DNA of 64,000 bases from NCBI RefSeq assembly GCF_900199185.1, contig NZ_OBMI01000001.1, forward strand, positions 930,001 through 994,000, written 5' to 3'. The DNA comes from Sphingomonas guangdongensis. Lineage in GTDB: Bacteria > Pseudomonadota > Alphaproteobacteria > Sphingomonadales > Sphingomonadaceae. A program made the position numbers and the translations under genes. This document shows positions 7,732 to 15,880 of this stretch, piece by piece; within the stretch, counting starts at the first letter, position 1; every line of letters begins with the position of its first letter. Below the pieces are notes generated by a model that was given only the letters and a program-made list of their open reading frames with translations, searched no databases and was not told where the DNA came from.

Positions 7732-8154
7732 TCAGCAAGGATCGTGCCGATTTCTCTTGAACACGGGCGCGTCTTCCATCGCGCGCAGTTCCTTTAGCGC
7801 CGCTTGCGCCTCGGCGCGGACCATCAGCTTCTCGATCGCGGACTGGTCCCGGCGTGCCTCTCGCGTCGCCTCCTGGGCGCGCGCAAGCCCGGCCTCGGCC
7901 TGTGCGATCCGGCCCTGCGCCGCCTGTGCCGATCCGTGCAGCCGATCGCGATAATAGGCGGCGGCCGCCATGCTCGCGGCAAAGCCGGTGTCGGCGGCGC
8001 GCGGCGTGATGTTGTCGGCAAGCGCGGTGATGCGGGCGGAGAGCTGCGTCTCCTGCGTCAGCTTCGCCGCGGCGGTCGCTTCCTGCCCCTGCACCTGCCC
8101 GAGCTGCAGCGTGCGGACGCGGAGCAGGCGTTCGAGGCGCTTGGGGCTAGCCAT
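7732..8154 (-). CDS. fliJ: Flagellar export chaperone/coiled-coil protein FliJ
   Basis: FliJ is the coiled-coil stalk of the FliI ATPase ring that couples it to the FlhA gate. The 140-residue product is nearly all charged heptad-like helix (about 3-128), rich in Ala, Arg, Gln and Glu, with a short non-helical tail ending HDPC. Its start overlaps the fliI stop by 8 bases, the usual fliI-fliJ arrangement. Sequence identity in this family is low, so the call rests on size, coiled-coil character and position. Confidence 0.85.
   Translation of the reverse strand: MASPKRLERLLRVRTLQLGQVQGQEATAAAKLTQETQLSARITALADNITPRAADTGFAASMAAAAYYRDRLHGSAQAAQGRIAQAEAGLARAQEATREARRDQSAIEKLMVRAEAQAALKELRAMEDAPVFKRNRHDPC
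7735..7749 (-). promoter_or_regulatory. Sigma-54 promoter for fliK and downstream genes
   Basis: On the minus strand the sequence reads CGGCACG-ATCC-TTGC (7749-7735). GG and GC are 10 bases apart, so it matches TGGCACG-N4-TTGC except the first base. Predicted start is near 7723, giving about 30 bases of leader before the fliK ATG at 7692. It overlaps the last codons of fliJ and could allow fliK-L-M-N-O-P-Q-R-flhB to be expressed separately from fliE-J. Confidence 0.65.
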
Positions 8155-9466
8155 CGCCGAAAACGGCGGTCAGTTCGGTGATCGCCTCGTCCAATGGTAC
8201 GACCTGATCGGCGTCCTGCCGGACATAGTCCATGACGGCGGGATGGTAGGCGATGGCCGCGTCGATCGCCGGGTCAGCCCCGGCGCGATAGGCACCCATC
8301 AGCACCAGGTCGCGGTTCTCCTCGTAGGTGGAGAGGTGGCGGCGCAGCACGCGGGCGGCGTGGACGTGAGGACGCGCGGCGATGTCGGTCATCACGCGGC
8401 TGACCGACGGGCCGATGTCGATTGCAGGGTAAACGCCGCGCTCCGCCAGCGCGCGGTTGAGGACGATGTGCCCGTCGAGGATCGAGCGGGCCGAGTCGAC
8501 CACGGGATCGTTGCCGTCGTCGCCGTCGGCCAGCACCGTGTAGATCGCGGTGATCGATCCGCCGGTGATCGCGCAGGTGCCCGCGCGCTCGATGATGTTC
8601 GGCAGCATCGCGATGGCAGAGGGCGGATAGCCGCGTGCGGACGCGGGTTCGCCGAGCGCCAGCCCGATCTCGCGGCCCGCATGCGCGACGCGGGTGAGCG
8701 AATCCATGATTAGCAGCACGCGCTTGCCCTCGGCGCGGAACGCCTCCGCGATCGCGGTCGCCCGCAGCGCGCCGCGGATGCGCAGCACGGGGGAATGGTT
8801 CGCTGGCACCGCGACGACGACGGAGCGCGCGCGGGCCGGGCCGGAGATCTTGGTTTCGAGGAAGTCGGCGACTTCGCGACTACGCTCGCCGATCAGGCCG
8901 ACGACCACCACGTCGGCCTTTGCCGCGCGGACGATCATGCCGAGCAGCACCGACTTGCCGACGCCCGACCCCGCCATGATGCCGACGCGCTGGCCCTGGC
9001 CGATGGTGAGCAGCCCGTTGATCGCGCGAACGCCGACGTCCATCGGCTCGAGCACGCGGCCACGGTCGAGCGGCGACTGGAGCTTGCCCGCGATCGGCCA
9101 GGTGCCCGCGCCGCGGATCGGGCCGAGGCCGTCGATCGGCTTGCCCGCGCCGTTGACCACGCGGCCGAGCAGCGCCGCCCCGACCTCCGCCTCACCCGGG
9201 GGCCCAAGCGGGCGCACGGGCGCGTTGGGAAGGAGCGCGGCCGGGCCGCCCAGGTTCATCAGCAGCGTCTTGCCATTGCGGAAGCCGATCACCTCCGCCT
9301 CCACCGTGTCGCCGATCGCGCACACGGTGCCGACCGGCAGCGACAGGCCGACCGCCTCCATCAGCAGCCCGTCGTAGGACGACAGCCGCCCGGACACCCG
9401 CGCGCGCGGCGTGAAGCCGCTGGCGCCCAGGTCACCCAGGTAATCCTCTGCGAAGCGGGTCAGCAT
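8147..9466 (-). CDS. fliI: Flagellum-specific export ATPase FliI
   Basis: FliI is the F1-beta-like hexameric ATPase of the export apparatus. Starting at the ATG at 9466 (MLTRFAEDYL) it has 439 residues, the normal family length. A longer frame with 16 more residues is open upstream, but it overlaps fliH more deeply and lacks family similarity. The Walker A loop GSGVGKS lies at about 166-172, Walker B near VLLIMDSLTRVAHAGREIGL, and the family turn EPASARGYPPS follows. It overlaps the fliH stop (ATGCTGA) and the fliJ start. Confidence 0.96.
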   Translation of the reverse strand: MLTRFAEDYLGDLGASGFTPRARVSGRLSSYDGLLMEAVGLSLPVGTVCAIGDTVEAEVIGFRNGKTLLMNLGGPAALLPNAPVRPLGPPGEAEVGAALLGRVVNGAGKPIDGLGPIRGAGTWPIAGKLQSPLDRGRVLEPMDVGVRAINGLLTIGQGQRVGIMAGSGVGKSVLLGMIVRAAKADVVVVGLIGERSREVADFLETKISGPARARSVVVAVPANHSPVLRIRGALRATAIAEAFRAEGKRVLLIMDSLTRVAHAGREIGLALGEPASARGYPPSAIAMLPNIIERAGTCAITGGSITAIYTVLADGDDGNDPVVDSARSILDGHIVLNRALAERGVYPAIDIGPSVSRVMTDIAARPHVHAARVLRRHLSTYEENRDLVLMGAYRAGADPAIDAAIAYHPAVMDYVRQDADQVVPLDEAITELTAVFGDG

Positions 9467-10188
9467 GCCGGAACGGCCACCCGCTCGATCGCACCCGACA
9501 GCTGCTCCAGCCATTGGTCGGGCCCGTCCTCGACGATGGTCGAGGCGCTCTCCAGCACGAAGCTGCCGCGCGCGACCGCGGGGTCTCCGACCGGAAACAA
9601 GGTCTTGGGCAGGCGTCCGTCGACCAGCGCGACGTCATCGGGGTGGAGCCGCAGCAGCGCGCTCTCCGCCGAGTCGGCGAGCAGCTCGACCGCCGACTCG
9701 ACCCGGCCGGCGAGCAGCTCGGCCGAGACGCCGACCTCCCCCACCAGCCGCGAAACCAGCAGCAGCACCGTCTGACGCAGCTGACGCGCGAGGCGCTCGC
9801 GATCGAAGTTGATCCCCTGCCCCAGCGCGGCGCCGAGCGCATCGCCGAGCGCGCGGTCGCGACCGGCGTCAGCGGCGATCTGCGCGAGCGCGGCAGCATA
9901 GCCCTCCGCGTGGCCGGCGCTGTGCGCGGCGGCGATCGGATCGACGAACGGACCCTCGCCCTGGTCGAGCGCGGGATCGAGCGGGTCCCAGCCTTCGGTG
10001 GCGCGGGCATCGGGATCGAGCGGGGTGAAGTGGCGCGGGCCGCCCTCGGGCGCCGGCGCGAAGCTCTTCGGCGTCACGCCGGTCCGGAGATCACGCGGTT
10101 CGAACGCACCCGGCACGGCGAACGCCTGGCCGAGCACGGCCGCGGCGGCATCGTGGCGCGCGGCGAAGCCTGGCGTGAAGTCGGTCAT
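9460..10188 (-). CDS. fliH: Flagellar assembly protein FliH
   Basis: FliH is the peripheral stalk-like regulator that holds FliI on the C-ring through FliN. The start at the ATG 10188-10186 (MTDFTPGFAA) gives 242 residues; an upstream start would add only six residues (MQDLRG). The N-terminal third is Pro/Ala-rich, and the C-terminal two thirds resemble the FliH/V-ATPase E-subunit fold with helical DRERLARQLRQTVLLLVSRL and a final DGPDQWLEQLSGAIERV. It lies between fliG and fliI. FliH is poorly conserved, so position matters. Confidence 0.86.
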   Translation of the reverse strand: MTDFTPGFAARHDAAAAVLGQAFAVPGAFEPRDLRTGVTPKSFAPAPEGGPRHFTPLDPDARATEGWDPLDPALDQGEGPFVDPIAAAHSAGHAEGYAAALAQIAADAGRDRALGDALGAALGQGINFDRERLARQLRQTVLLLVSRLVGEVGVSAELLAGRVESAVELLADSAESALLRLHPDDVALVDGRLPKTLFPVGDPAVARGSFVLESASTIVEDGPDQWLEQLSGAIERVAVPAC

Positions 10189-10262
10189 GCCGCGGAGGTC
10201 CTGCAACGCATGGACCCACTCTGGCGGATCACGGTTAACGAAGAGTATGGATCAGGGCGGCG

Positions 10263-11288
10263 TCAGACATAATCGTCCTCGCCGCCGCCCATGATGATCG
10301 TGCCGTCCTTGGCGAGACCGCGGGCGATGCCGATCACGACCTTCTGCGCCTCCAGCACTTCGGACAGGCGCATCGGCCCGCGGCTCTCCATCTCGTCGCG
10401 GATGCCGTCGGCGGCGCGACTCGACATGCAGCCGAGGAAGCGCCCGCGAACGCTCTCGTCCACGCCCTTCAGCGCGCGGACCAGCGTGTCGGTTTCCACG
10501 TTGCGAATCAGCACGCCCAGGTTCTTGTCGTCCATCTCGAGGAGGTTGTCGAAGACGAACATCGCCTCCTCGATGGCCTTGGCGACGTCCTTGTCGATCT
10601 TGTGGAGCTTGGGCATGACCCGCGCCTCGGTCGCCTTGCGCGCCGACTGCATGATCTTGGCCGCTTCCTTGGTGCCGCCGAGCTGCACCGCGGCACCGGA
10701 CGCGCCGCCGCCCTTGCCGACGCGCGAGGACAGCATGGATTTGAGCGTCTCGACCGCTTCGGCCGTGATCGGCTCCAGCTTGGCGATGCGGTGCAGGATC
10801 TCGGGCTGGACGCTCTCGGGCAGGATTTCCAGTACTTGCGCGGCGACCCCCGAATCGAGGTTCGCGATGATGATCGCGGCGACCTGCGGGTGCTCCTCCT
10901 CGATCAGCGAGGCGATCTCGTTGGCGTCGAGCCAGTCGAGCAGATCGATCTGGCACGCAGCCTCCGGCGGGGTGATGCGCGCGAGCACACTGTCGGCCTT
11001 GTCGGGGCCGAGCGCCTTGGTCATCATCCCCTCGATCTTGGGGCGCGGATCGAAGCCGATCGCGGTGCGCTGGCGCGCGTGGCCGACGAAGTCGTCGAGC
11101 ACGCCCTCCACCTCCGCTTCGCTTACGTCGGCGACGGCGAACATCGCCTTGCCGAGCAGGCGGACCTCTTCCGGATCGAGCTTCTGGAGGATGGCGGCGG
11201 CCTCCTCGTCGCCGACCAGCATCATCAGCACCGCCGCGCGCTCAACGCCCGAGTAGGCGCGCGCCGGGCCGGTCGCGATCTCGGTCAC
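10263..11288 (-). CDS. fliG: Flagellar motor switch protein FliG
   Basis: FliG is the upper C-ring protein that binds FliF and receives torque from MotA. At 341 residues it is full length. Visible are the N-terminal FliF-binding domain (YSGVERAAVLMMLVGDEEAA), the middle domain with the conserved LIEEEHPQVAAIIIANLD (about residues 125-142), and the C-terminal charged torque helix region with DDKNLGVLIRNVETDTLVRALKG. The start overlaps the fliF stop by 4 bases. Confidence 0.97.
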   Translation of the reverse strand: MTEIATGPARAYSGVERAAVLMMLVGDEEAAAILQKLDPEEVRLLGKAMFAVADVSEAEVEGVLDDFVGHARQRTAIGFDPRPKIEGMMTKALGPDKADSVLARITPPEAACQIDLLDWLDANEIASLIEEEHPQVAAIIIANLDSGVAAQVLEILPESVQPEILHRIAKLEPITAEAVETLKSMLSSRVGKGGGASGAAVQLGGTKEAAKIMQSARKATEARVMPKLHKIDKDVAKAIEEAMFVFDNLLEMDDKNLGVLIRNVETDTLVRALKGVDESVRGRFLGCMSSRAADGIRDEMESRGPMRLSEVLEAQKVVIGIARGLAKDGTIIMGGGEDDYV

Positions 11289-12979
11289 TGGCCGTTCTCC
11301 GCCTTGATCATGTCGCGGACGGCGAGAGCGGCGCGAGCCGGGTTCTCGCGGGTGAAGCCGCGGACCAGGCCGACCCGGTCGTCATAGCCGCGGGCGTTGT
11401 CGAGCATCTCGATCGAGACCGGACCCGCCCCGCCGTTCGCCGCGGCAGCCGCGGCCATCGCCGCCTGTTCCTCGGGACTGGCCGCCGGATTGGAAAAGGC
11501 GAGCTTGGCGCCGGCACCGGCATCCTCGCGCTTCTTCATCAGCGCCTTGGCGATCGGACGGACGCCGAGCAGCAGCACGAGCAGCGCGATCACCAGCGCG
11601 GTCACGTTGCGGACCACCATCGGCAGCCACGCCGCCTCGTACCAGGCGGGTGCGACCGGCGCGTCGGCGGTGCCGGTGAACTTCTTGGAGATGACCGTCA
11701 CCTGATCCTGGCGCTGGGCATTGTAGCCGACCGCGGCCTGCACCAGCCCGGTGATCTGCTGGATTTCCATCGCCGTGCGGCGACCCTTCTCCGGCTCGCG
11801 GAGCAGCACCGCGACCGACAGGCGGCGAATGTCGCCGGGCGCGCTGCGGCTGACCGACACTTCTTTGCCGAGGTCATAGGCGCGGGCGAAGCTGTCCGAC
11901 TGCTTCAGGGCGTCGGTGACCGGGCCTGCAGGCGTCTGGCCGTTCGGCCCCGGCTGGGTCCCGCCCTGGGCCGGGGTCTGCGGCGTTCCGGGCGCCGGCA
12001 CGGTGTTGCTGAGCGCGCCGGGTATGCCGCCGGGCGTGCCGGCGTTCGGCTGGTTGCCGGTCCAGCTGCCCTGCTCGGCGCGGACGGTGCCCTGCTTCTC
12101 GTAGCTCTCGCGCGTCGCCTGGCGCTCGTCCAGGTTGACGTCGGCCTGCACCTCGGCGGTAAAGTTGCCGGCGCCGAGCAAGGGCGTGAGCAGCTGTGCG
12201 ACCTGCTGGCGAACCTTGTCCTCCACCTGGCGCTGGAACTCGATGCGCTTGTCGGTCTCGCCCGCGCCGCCCAGGCCGTCCGCGCTCTTGGAGAGCAGCG
12301 TGCCCATCTGGTCGACGATGGTGACGGCGTCGGGCTTCATGCCGGGGACCGACGAGGCGACGAGATTGACGATCGAGCGCACCTGCGCGTCGGAGAGCGC
12401 GCGGCCGGGCTGGAGCTTCACGACCACCGACGCGGTCGGCTGCGCCTGATCGCGGACGAACACGGTCGATTCTGGGGTCGCGAGGTGCACGCGCGCCTCC
12501 GCCACCGCGTCGATCTCCTGGATCGAGCGGGCGATCTCCGTCTCTCGCGCCTGCTTGAGGCGCTCACCCTCGACGGCGCGCGACACCCCCATCGGCAGCT
12601 GGTCGAGCAGCGCGTAGCCGCCCGGCGCCGCCTTGGGCAGGTCCTGGCCGGCGAGCAGCATCTTCGCCTTGTGGTAGTCCTCTTCGCCGACGGTGATGTT
12701 GCCGGTGCCGTCGACCGCATTGTCGATGTTGGCGGCGTCGAGCGCGCTCACCACCGCCTGCTTGTCGGCATCGGCCAGTCCGGCGAACAGCACCTTCTGC
12801 GCCGGCGTGCTGAGCGTCGCCCAGGCGATCCCGGCGGCGATCACGAGGCCGAGCATGAAGATCAGCGGCAGCGACCGCTTGACCGCCGGCTGCGCGACTA
12901 AGCCGCCGATCTGCTTCAGCGGATTGGCGAAGCGCTCTGGCGCGGCACCGGTCGGGATGGGGGCGAGTTGCGTGGCCAT
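11285..12979 (-). CDS. fliF: Flagellar MS-ring protein FliF
   Basis: FliF polymerises into the MS ring, the base on which rotor and export gate assemble. The 564-residue product has the expected layout: a first membrane span at about 35-57, two periplasmic ring-building YscJ-type domains (to about 280), a Pro/Gly-rich linker around 310-355, a second membrane span near 450-470 and a C-terminal FliG-binding tail (PASPEEQAAMAA to MIKAENGQ). It starts 3 bases after the fliE stop and overlaps fliG by 4 bases. Confidence 0.97.
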   Translation of the reverse strand: MATQLAPIPTGAAPERFANPLKQIGGLVAQPAVKRSLPLIFMLGLVIAAGIAWATLSTPAQKVLFAGLADADKQAVVSALDAANIDNAVDGTGNITVGEEDYHKAKMLLAGQDLPKAAPGGYALLDQLPMGVSRAVEGERLKQARETEIARSIQEIDAVAEARVHLATPESTVFVRDQAQPTASVVVKLQPGRALSDAQVRSIVNLVASSVPGMKPDAVTIVDQMGTLLSKSADGLGGAGETDKRIEFQRQVEDKVRQQVAQLLTPLLGAGNFTAEVQADVNLDERQATRESYEKQGTVRAEQGSWTGNQPNAGTPGGIPGALSNTVPAPGTPQTPAQGGTQPGPNGQTPAGPVTDALKQSDSFARAYDLGKEVSVSRSAPGDIRRLSVAVLLREPEKGRRTAMEIQQITGLVQAAVGYNAQRQDQVTVISKKFTGTADAPVAPAWYEAAWLPMVVRNVTALVIALLVLLLGVRPIAKALMKKREDAGAGAKLAFSNPAASPEEQAAMAAAAAANGGAGPVSIEMLDNARGYDDRVGLVRGFTRENPARAALAVRDMIKAENGQ

Positions 12980-12982
12980 GGA

Positions 12983-13351
12983 TTACACCGGCATGCTCAT
13001 GATGTCCTTGTACGCGGCAAGGAGCTTGTTGCGGACCTGAAGGGTGGCTTCGAACCCGACCGACGCCTGCTGGCGGGCGAGCATCACCTTCGCGATGTCG
13101 ATCTCCTCACCGCGCTCGTACTGGGCGCTGAGCTCGCTCGCCTTGGCCTGGCTCTGGTTCACCGACTTCAGCGCATCCGACATGGTGTCGGCGAAGCTGG
13201 TCGGCTTGGCGGCCGAGGAGGTGGCGGTGGCGGACGCGGGCGCGTCGGCCGCAGCACGGGCGAGCGCCTGATTGCGCTCAAGGATCTGGCTGCGGAGCGC
13301 CATCACCCGATCGATGCCCATCGCCCCGCCGTCGATCTTGCCGATGCTCAT
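12983..13351 (-). CDS. fliE: Flagellar hook-basal body adaptor FliE
   Basis: FliE joins the MS ring and export gate to the rod and is the first substrate exported. It has 122 residues, slightly long because of an Ala/Ser/Thr-rich insert (about 35-50). The C-terminal half is the FliE core, with FADTMSDALKSVNQSQAKASELSAQYERG and the end VMLARQQASVGFEATLQVRNKLLAAYKDIM. The start overlaps the activator gene stop by 4 bases (ATGA), so fliE is co-translated with its probable regulator. Confidence 0.95.
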   Translation of the reverse strand: MSIGKIDGGAMGIDRVMALRSQILERNQALARAAADAPASATATSSAAKPTSFADTMSDALKSVNQSQAKASELSAQYERGEEIDIAKVMLARQQASVGFEATLQVRNKLLAAYKDIMSMPV

Positions 13352-14622
13352 GCCGAAGCCTTCCGATCATGCTGGCCGACGATCACGTCGCCCTGCTCAC
13401 GCGCCTTCGCCAAGCGATAGCGGAGCGTGCGCTCCGAGATGCCCAGGCGGCGCGCCGTTTCGATCCGGCTGCCGCCGCACGCGGCAAGCGTCTCACGGAT
13501 CGCGGCGAACTCGCTCATCTGCACGACTTTGCCGAGCGTGCGCTCGCCCTCGTTCGCGGGCTCGAACACGCGCTCGGGCATGGCGGCGGGGCGATCGAAG
13601 ATGATGTCGCCGATCTCGATGGTGGTGCCGCGCGCCAGCAGCATCGCGCGCTGGATCACGTTCTCAAGCTCGCGGACGTTGCCCGGCCAATCGTGGCGGA
13701 TGAGCGCGTCGAGCGCCTCGGCCGACAGCCACGGCAGCTCAGGCCGCCCCTCACCGTGGCGGACGATCATCGCCGCGGCGAGCGCGGGGATGTCGCCTGC
13801 ACGCTCGGCCAGCGCGCGGGTCGCGAGCGGGAAGACGGACAGGCGGTAGTAGAGGTCGGCGCGAAACCGGCCGGCGGCGACTTCCGCCTGGAGGTCGCGG
13901 TTGGCGCAGGCAATGACACGGACGTCGATCTTTTCAGGGGTTGTGGCACCGATCGGCACCACCTCCCGCTCCTGCAGCGCGCGCAGGAGCTTGGCCTGGA
14001 GGCCGAGCGGCATTTCCGCGATCTCGTCGAGCAGCAGCGTGCCGCCGTTGGCCGCGCGGAAGAAGCCCTCGCCACCCGACGAGGCGCCGGTGAAGCTGCC
14101 CTTCACGTGGCCGAACAGCATCGCCTCCAGCATCGTTTCGGGGAGCGCCGCGCAGTTGATCGCGATGAACGGGCCGGCCGCGCGGGGGCTGCCGTTGTGG
14201 ATCGCGCGGGAGAGCACTTCCTTGCCGGTGCCGGTGGGACCGTTGATCAGTACGGTGATGTCCGACTGCGCGATTCGCTCGGCGAGCGTGTAAAGCGCCA
14301 GGCTCTCCGGATCGGCGGCGACCGGTGCTCCGGGGCGAAGCATCGCGGTCGCGAAGCCAGCGCCGAGCGCCGCGTCTTCACCCGTGAACGACAGACGCGC
14401 CGGATGGCCATCCCGGAACGGCACCGCCCGCGCAGGCCCCTCGCCCATGATCAGCGTGCGACCGGCGACTGGCGGGGTCTCGCCATCGGCGATCAGGAAC
14501 AGGTCGCCGGGCGTCGGCCGCCCGGTCTCGAACGAGCCGAGCGCGAAGCCCTGCGCGCGCAGCCCCGATACCAGCGCATAATTCTGGCGGAGCACGGCAG
14601 CGGACGGGAAGAGCGAGACCAT
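13348..14622 (-). CDS. flbD: Sigma-54-dependent flagellar activator, FlbD-like
   Basis: An AAA+ enhancer-binding protein expected to switch on the sigma-54 flagellar promoters. From the ATG at 14622 it has 424 residues: a short N-terminal region (1-100) without recognisable phospho-acceptor receiver residues, an AAA+ domain with Walker A GPTGTGKE (128-135), a sigma-54 contact loop reading GSFTGA (175-180), Walker B GGTLLLDEIAEM (about 193-204), and a C-terminal Fis-type helix-turn-helix (about 383-410). The contact loop normally reads GAFTGA. A longer frame to 14655 is open upstream. It overlaps fliE; divergent fliC lies 301 bases away. The flbD name is by analogy with Caulobacter. Confidence 0.88.
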   Translation of the reverse strand: MVSLFPSAAVLRQNYALVSGLRAQGFALGSFETGRPTPGDLFLIADGETPPVAGRTLIMGEGPARAVPFRDGHPARLSFTGEDAALGAGFATAMLRPGAPVAADPESLALYTLAERIAQSDITVLINGPTGTGKEVLSRAIHNGSPRAAGPFIAINCAALPETMLEAMLFGHVKGSFTGASSGGEGFFRAANGGTLLLDEIAEMPLGLQAKLLRALQEREVVPIGATTPEKIDVRVIACANRDLQAEVAAGRFRADLYYRLSVFPLATRALAERAGDIPALAAAMIVRHGEGRPELPWLSAEALDALIRHDWPGNVRELENVIQRAMLLARGTTIEIGDIIFDRPAAMPERVFEPANEGERTLGKVVQMSEFAAIRETLAACGGSRIETARRLGISERTLRYRLAKAREQGDVIVGQHDRKASA

Positions 14623-14664
14623 GGACGAATGAACCCCCTGTGACCGGGAGTGCATGCGCCGCAA

Positions 14665-14683
14665 ATGGTTAACGCCCTCTAAA
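14665..14683 (-). promoter_or_regulatory. CtrA-like box upstream of the flbD-fliE operon
   Basis: On the minus strand TTTA-N7-TTAACCAT (14683-14665), one mismatch from TTAA-N7-TTAAC, with the TTAACCAT half-site known from alphaproteobacterial cell-cycle promoters. It lies 43 bases upstream of the activator ATG, a suitable place for a class II flagellar promoter. Known: CtrA starts flagellar cascades in Caulobacter. Inferred: the same here. Confidence 0.45.
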
Positions 14684-14685
14684 AG

Positions 14686-14713
14686 TGCGGCAGCCTGCCG
14701 GCAAGATCCTGCC
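14686..14713. promoter_or_regulatory. Activator-type palindromes in the flbD/fliC intergenic region
   Basis: Two overlapping inverted repeats: CGGCAGCCTGCCG, and CGGCAAGATCCTGCC at 14699-14713. They share the core found near the sigma-54 promoters at 7735, 20555, 22947 and 23084. They lie between the activator gene and fliC, so they may mediate autoregulation of the activator. The minus-strand TGGCAGGATCTTGC resembles a -24/-12 element but its spacing is one base too short. Confidence 0.45.
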
Positions 14714-14827
14714 ACAGCATCCGGGCGCGTGCCCCCGCACGATGGGCGCGGGAGTCTCCGGTCCCGCGATGCGCGGGCGTGCCCGCGAGGGCGTCACCAG
14801 AAAAATCGGGCGCGGCCATCAAAGCTC

Positions 14828-14854
14828 TAAAAGCGCGGAGCCGGCGGCCGTTAC
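14828..14854 (+). promoter_or_regulatory. Sigma-28 (FliA) promoter for fliC
   Basis: TAAA at 14828-14831, exactly 15 bases, then GCCGTTAC at 14847-14854, six of eight matches to GCCGATAA. It is about 70 bases upstream of the fliC ATG and lines up with the fliD and flgM promoters in spacing and in GYCGTT. The fliA gene in the same window supplies the cognate sigma factor. Confidence 0.7.
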
Positions 14855-14923
14855 TCCTGCTGACGGCTCGGACTTCCGCAATAGGGGGGGTGGCGGGATC
14901 GTCAGCCAACATGGAGAACTGAC

Positions 14924-15742
14924 ATGACCGTTATCGGAACCAACATCGGCTCGCTGCGCGCGGCGAATGCGTCCACCAAGGCGAACCTGGCCCTGAACAC
15001 GGCGATGGAGCGCCTGTCGACCGGCAAGCGCATCAACTCCGCCAAGGACGACGCCGCCGGCCTCGCCATCGCCTCGTCGATGACCGCGCAGATCAAGGGC
15101 ATGACCCAGGCCGTCCGCAACGCCAACGACGGCATCAGCATGGCGCAGGTCGCCGAGGGTGGCCTGGACGAGATCACCAACATGCTGCAGCGCGTCCGCG
15201 AGCTGGCGGTGCAGTCGGCATCGGGCACCTACTCGGACGACGACCGCACCAACCTGCAGGCGGAAGTGGGCGAGCTGACCGGCCAGATCACCAGCATCCT
15301 GACCAACTCCAAGTTCAACAACGTCAACCTGTTCGACGGCACTGCCGGTACCGCCGGCGTCGTCACGATCCAGGTCGGCGCGGATGCGGCGGACACCGTT
15401 GAACTCTCGCTCGCCGAGGTCGACCTGACCGACGCGGTCGCGATCGACATCTCCGACGCGGCGGACGCTTCGACCGCGCTCGACACGATCGACACGGCGC
15501 TAACCACGGTGAACACGGCGCGCGCCACGCTCGGTGCCAGCCAGAACCGCCTGCAGTCGGTGGTCAACAACCTGACCAACAACGTCACCAACCTGACCGA
15601 CGCGCGCAGCCGGATCGAGGACGCGGACTTCTCGACCGAGACCGCCGCGCTCGCCAAGTCGCAGATCCTGAGCCAGGCCTCGACCGCGATGCTGGCGCAG
15701 GCGAACCAGAGCCAGCAGTCGGTCCTCCAGCTGCTGCGCTAA
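14924..15742 (+). CDS. fliC: Flagellin FliC
   Basis: Filament subunit of 272 residues, a short flagellin. The N-terminal D0/D1 helices (1 to about 140) include [44 protein letters not shown] and the [16 protein letters not shown] stretch. The C-terminal half (about 195-272) contains [17 protein letters not shown] and ends [11 protein letters not shown]. The middle is only a small Asp/Ala/Thr-rich segment, so the outer D2/D3 domains are reduced. The ATG follows GGAGAA at normal spacing. It is monocistronic, between the divergent activator operon and a terminator. Confidence 0.98.
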   Translation: MTVIGTNIGSLRAANASTKANLALNTAMERLSTGKRINSAKDDAAGLAIASSMTAQIKGMTQAVRNANDGISMAQVAEGGLDEITNMLQRVRELAVQSASGTYSDDDRTNLQAEVGELTGQITSILTNSKFNNVNLFDGTAGTAGVVTIQVGADAADTVELSLAEVDLTDAVAIDISDAADASTALDTIDTALTTVNTARATLGASQNRLQSVVNNLTNNVTNLTDARSRIEDADFSTETAALAKSQILSQASTAMLAQANQSQQSVLQLLR

Positions 15743-15766
15743 GGGTAGCGGACCCGTAAAGTTTGC

Positions 15767-15784
15767 GGGGGTGGCGTCACCCCC
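15767..15784 (+). repeat. Stem-loop just after fliC
   Basis: GGGGGTG-GCGT-CACCCCC, a perfect 7-bp stem with a 4-base loop, 24 bases after the fliC stop. No T-run follows, so it may protect the 3' end of the abundant flagellin mRNA rather than terminate transcription; that role is inferred. Confidence 0.5.
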
Positions 15785-15842
15785 CTAACCGACGCCGCTT
15801 CTCCCGCGAACCGCTTATCCCTCACGGGTGGGCGAAAGGATG

Positions 15843-15875
15843 CCCCGGTGGTCCGACACGGACCGCCGGGGTTTT
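15843..15875 (+). terminator. Rho-independent terminator after fliC
   Basis: A 12-bp stem (CCCCGGTGGTCC with GGACCGCCGGGG, one G-T pair), a 5-base loop and then TTTT. It ends 5 bases before the stop codon of the convergent LuxR-type gene. The T-run is on the plus strand, so it mainly serves fliC. Confidence 0.85.
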
Positions 15876-15880
15876 CCTCG

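Noticed and set aside
8694-9377. Plus-strand open frame antisense to fliI
   Set aside because: Lies entirely opposite the conserved ATPase core and has no independent coding signal.
10205-10225. Possible -24/-12 element before fliH
   Set aside because: Only the GG and TTGC positions match, and a start would fall inside the ribosome-binding region; too weak.
14700-14714. Minus-strand TGGCAGGATCTTGC as a sigma-54 promoter for the activator operon
   Set aside because: GG and GC are only 9 bases apart; sigma-54 is strict about 10. Better explained as part of the repeated palindrome.
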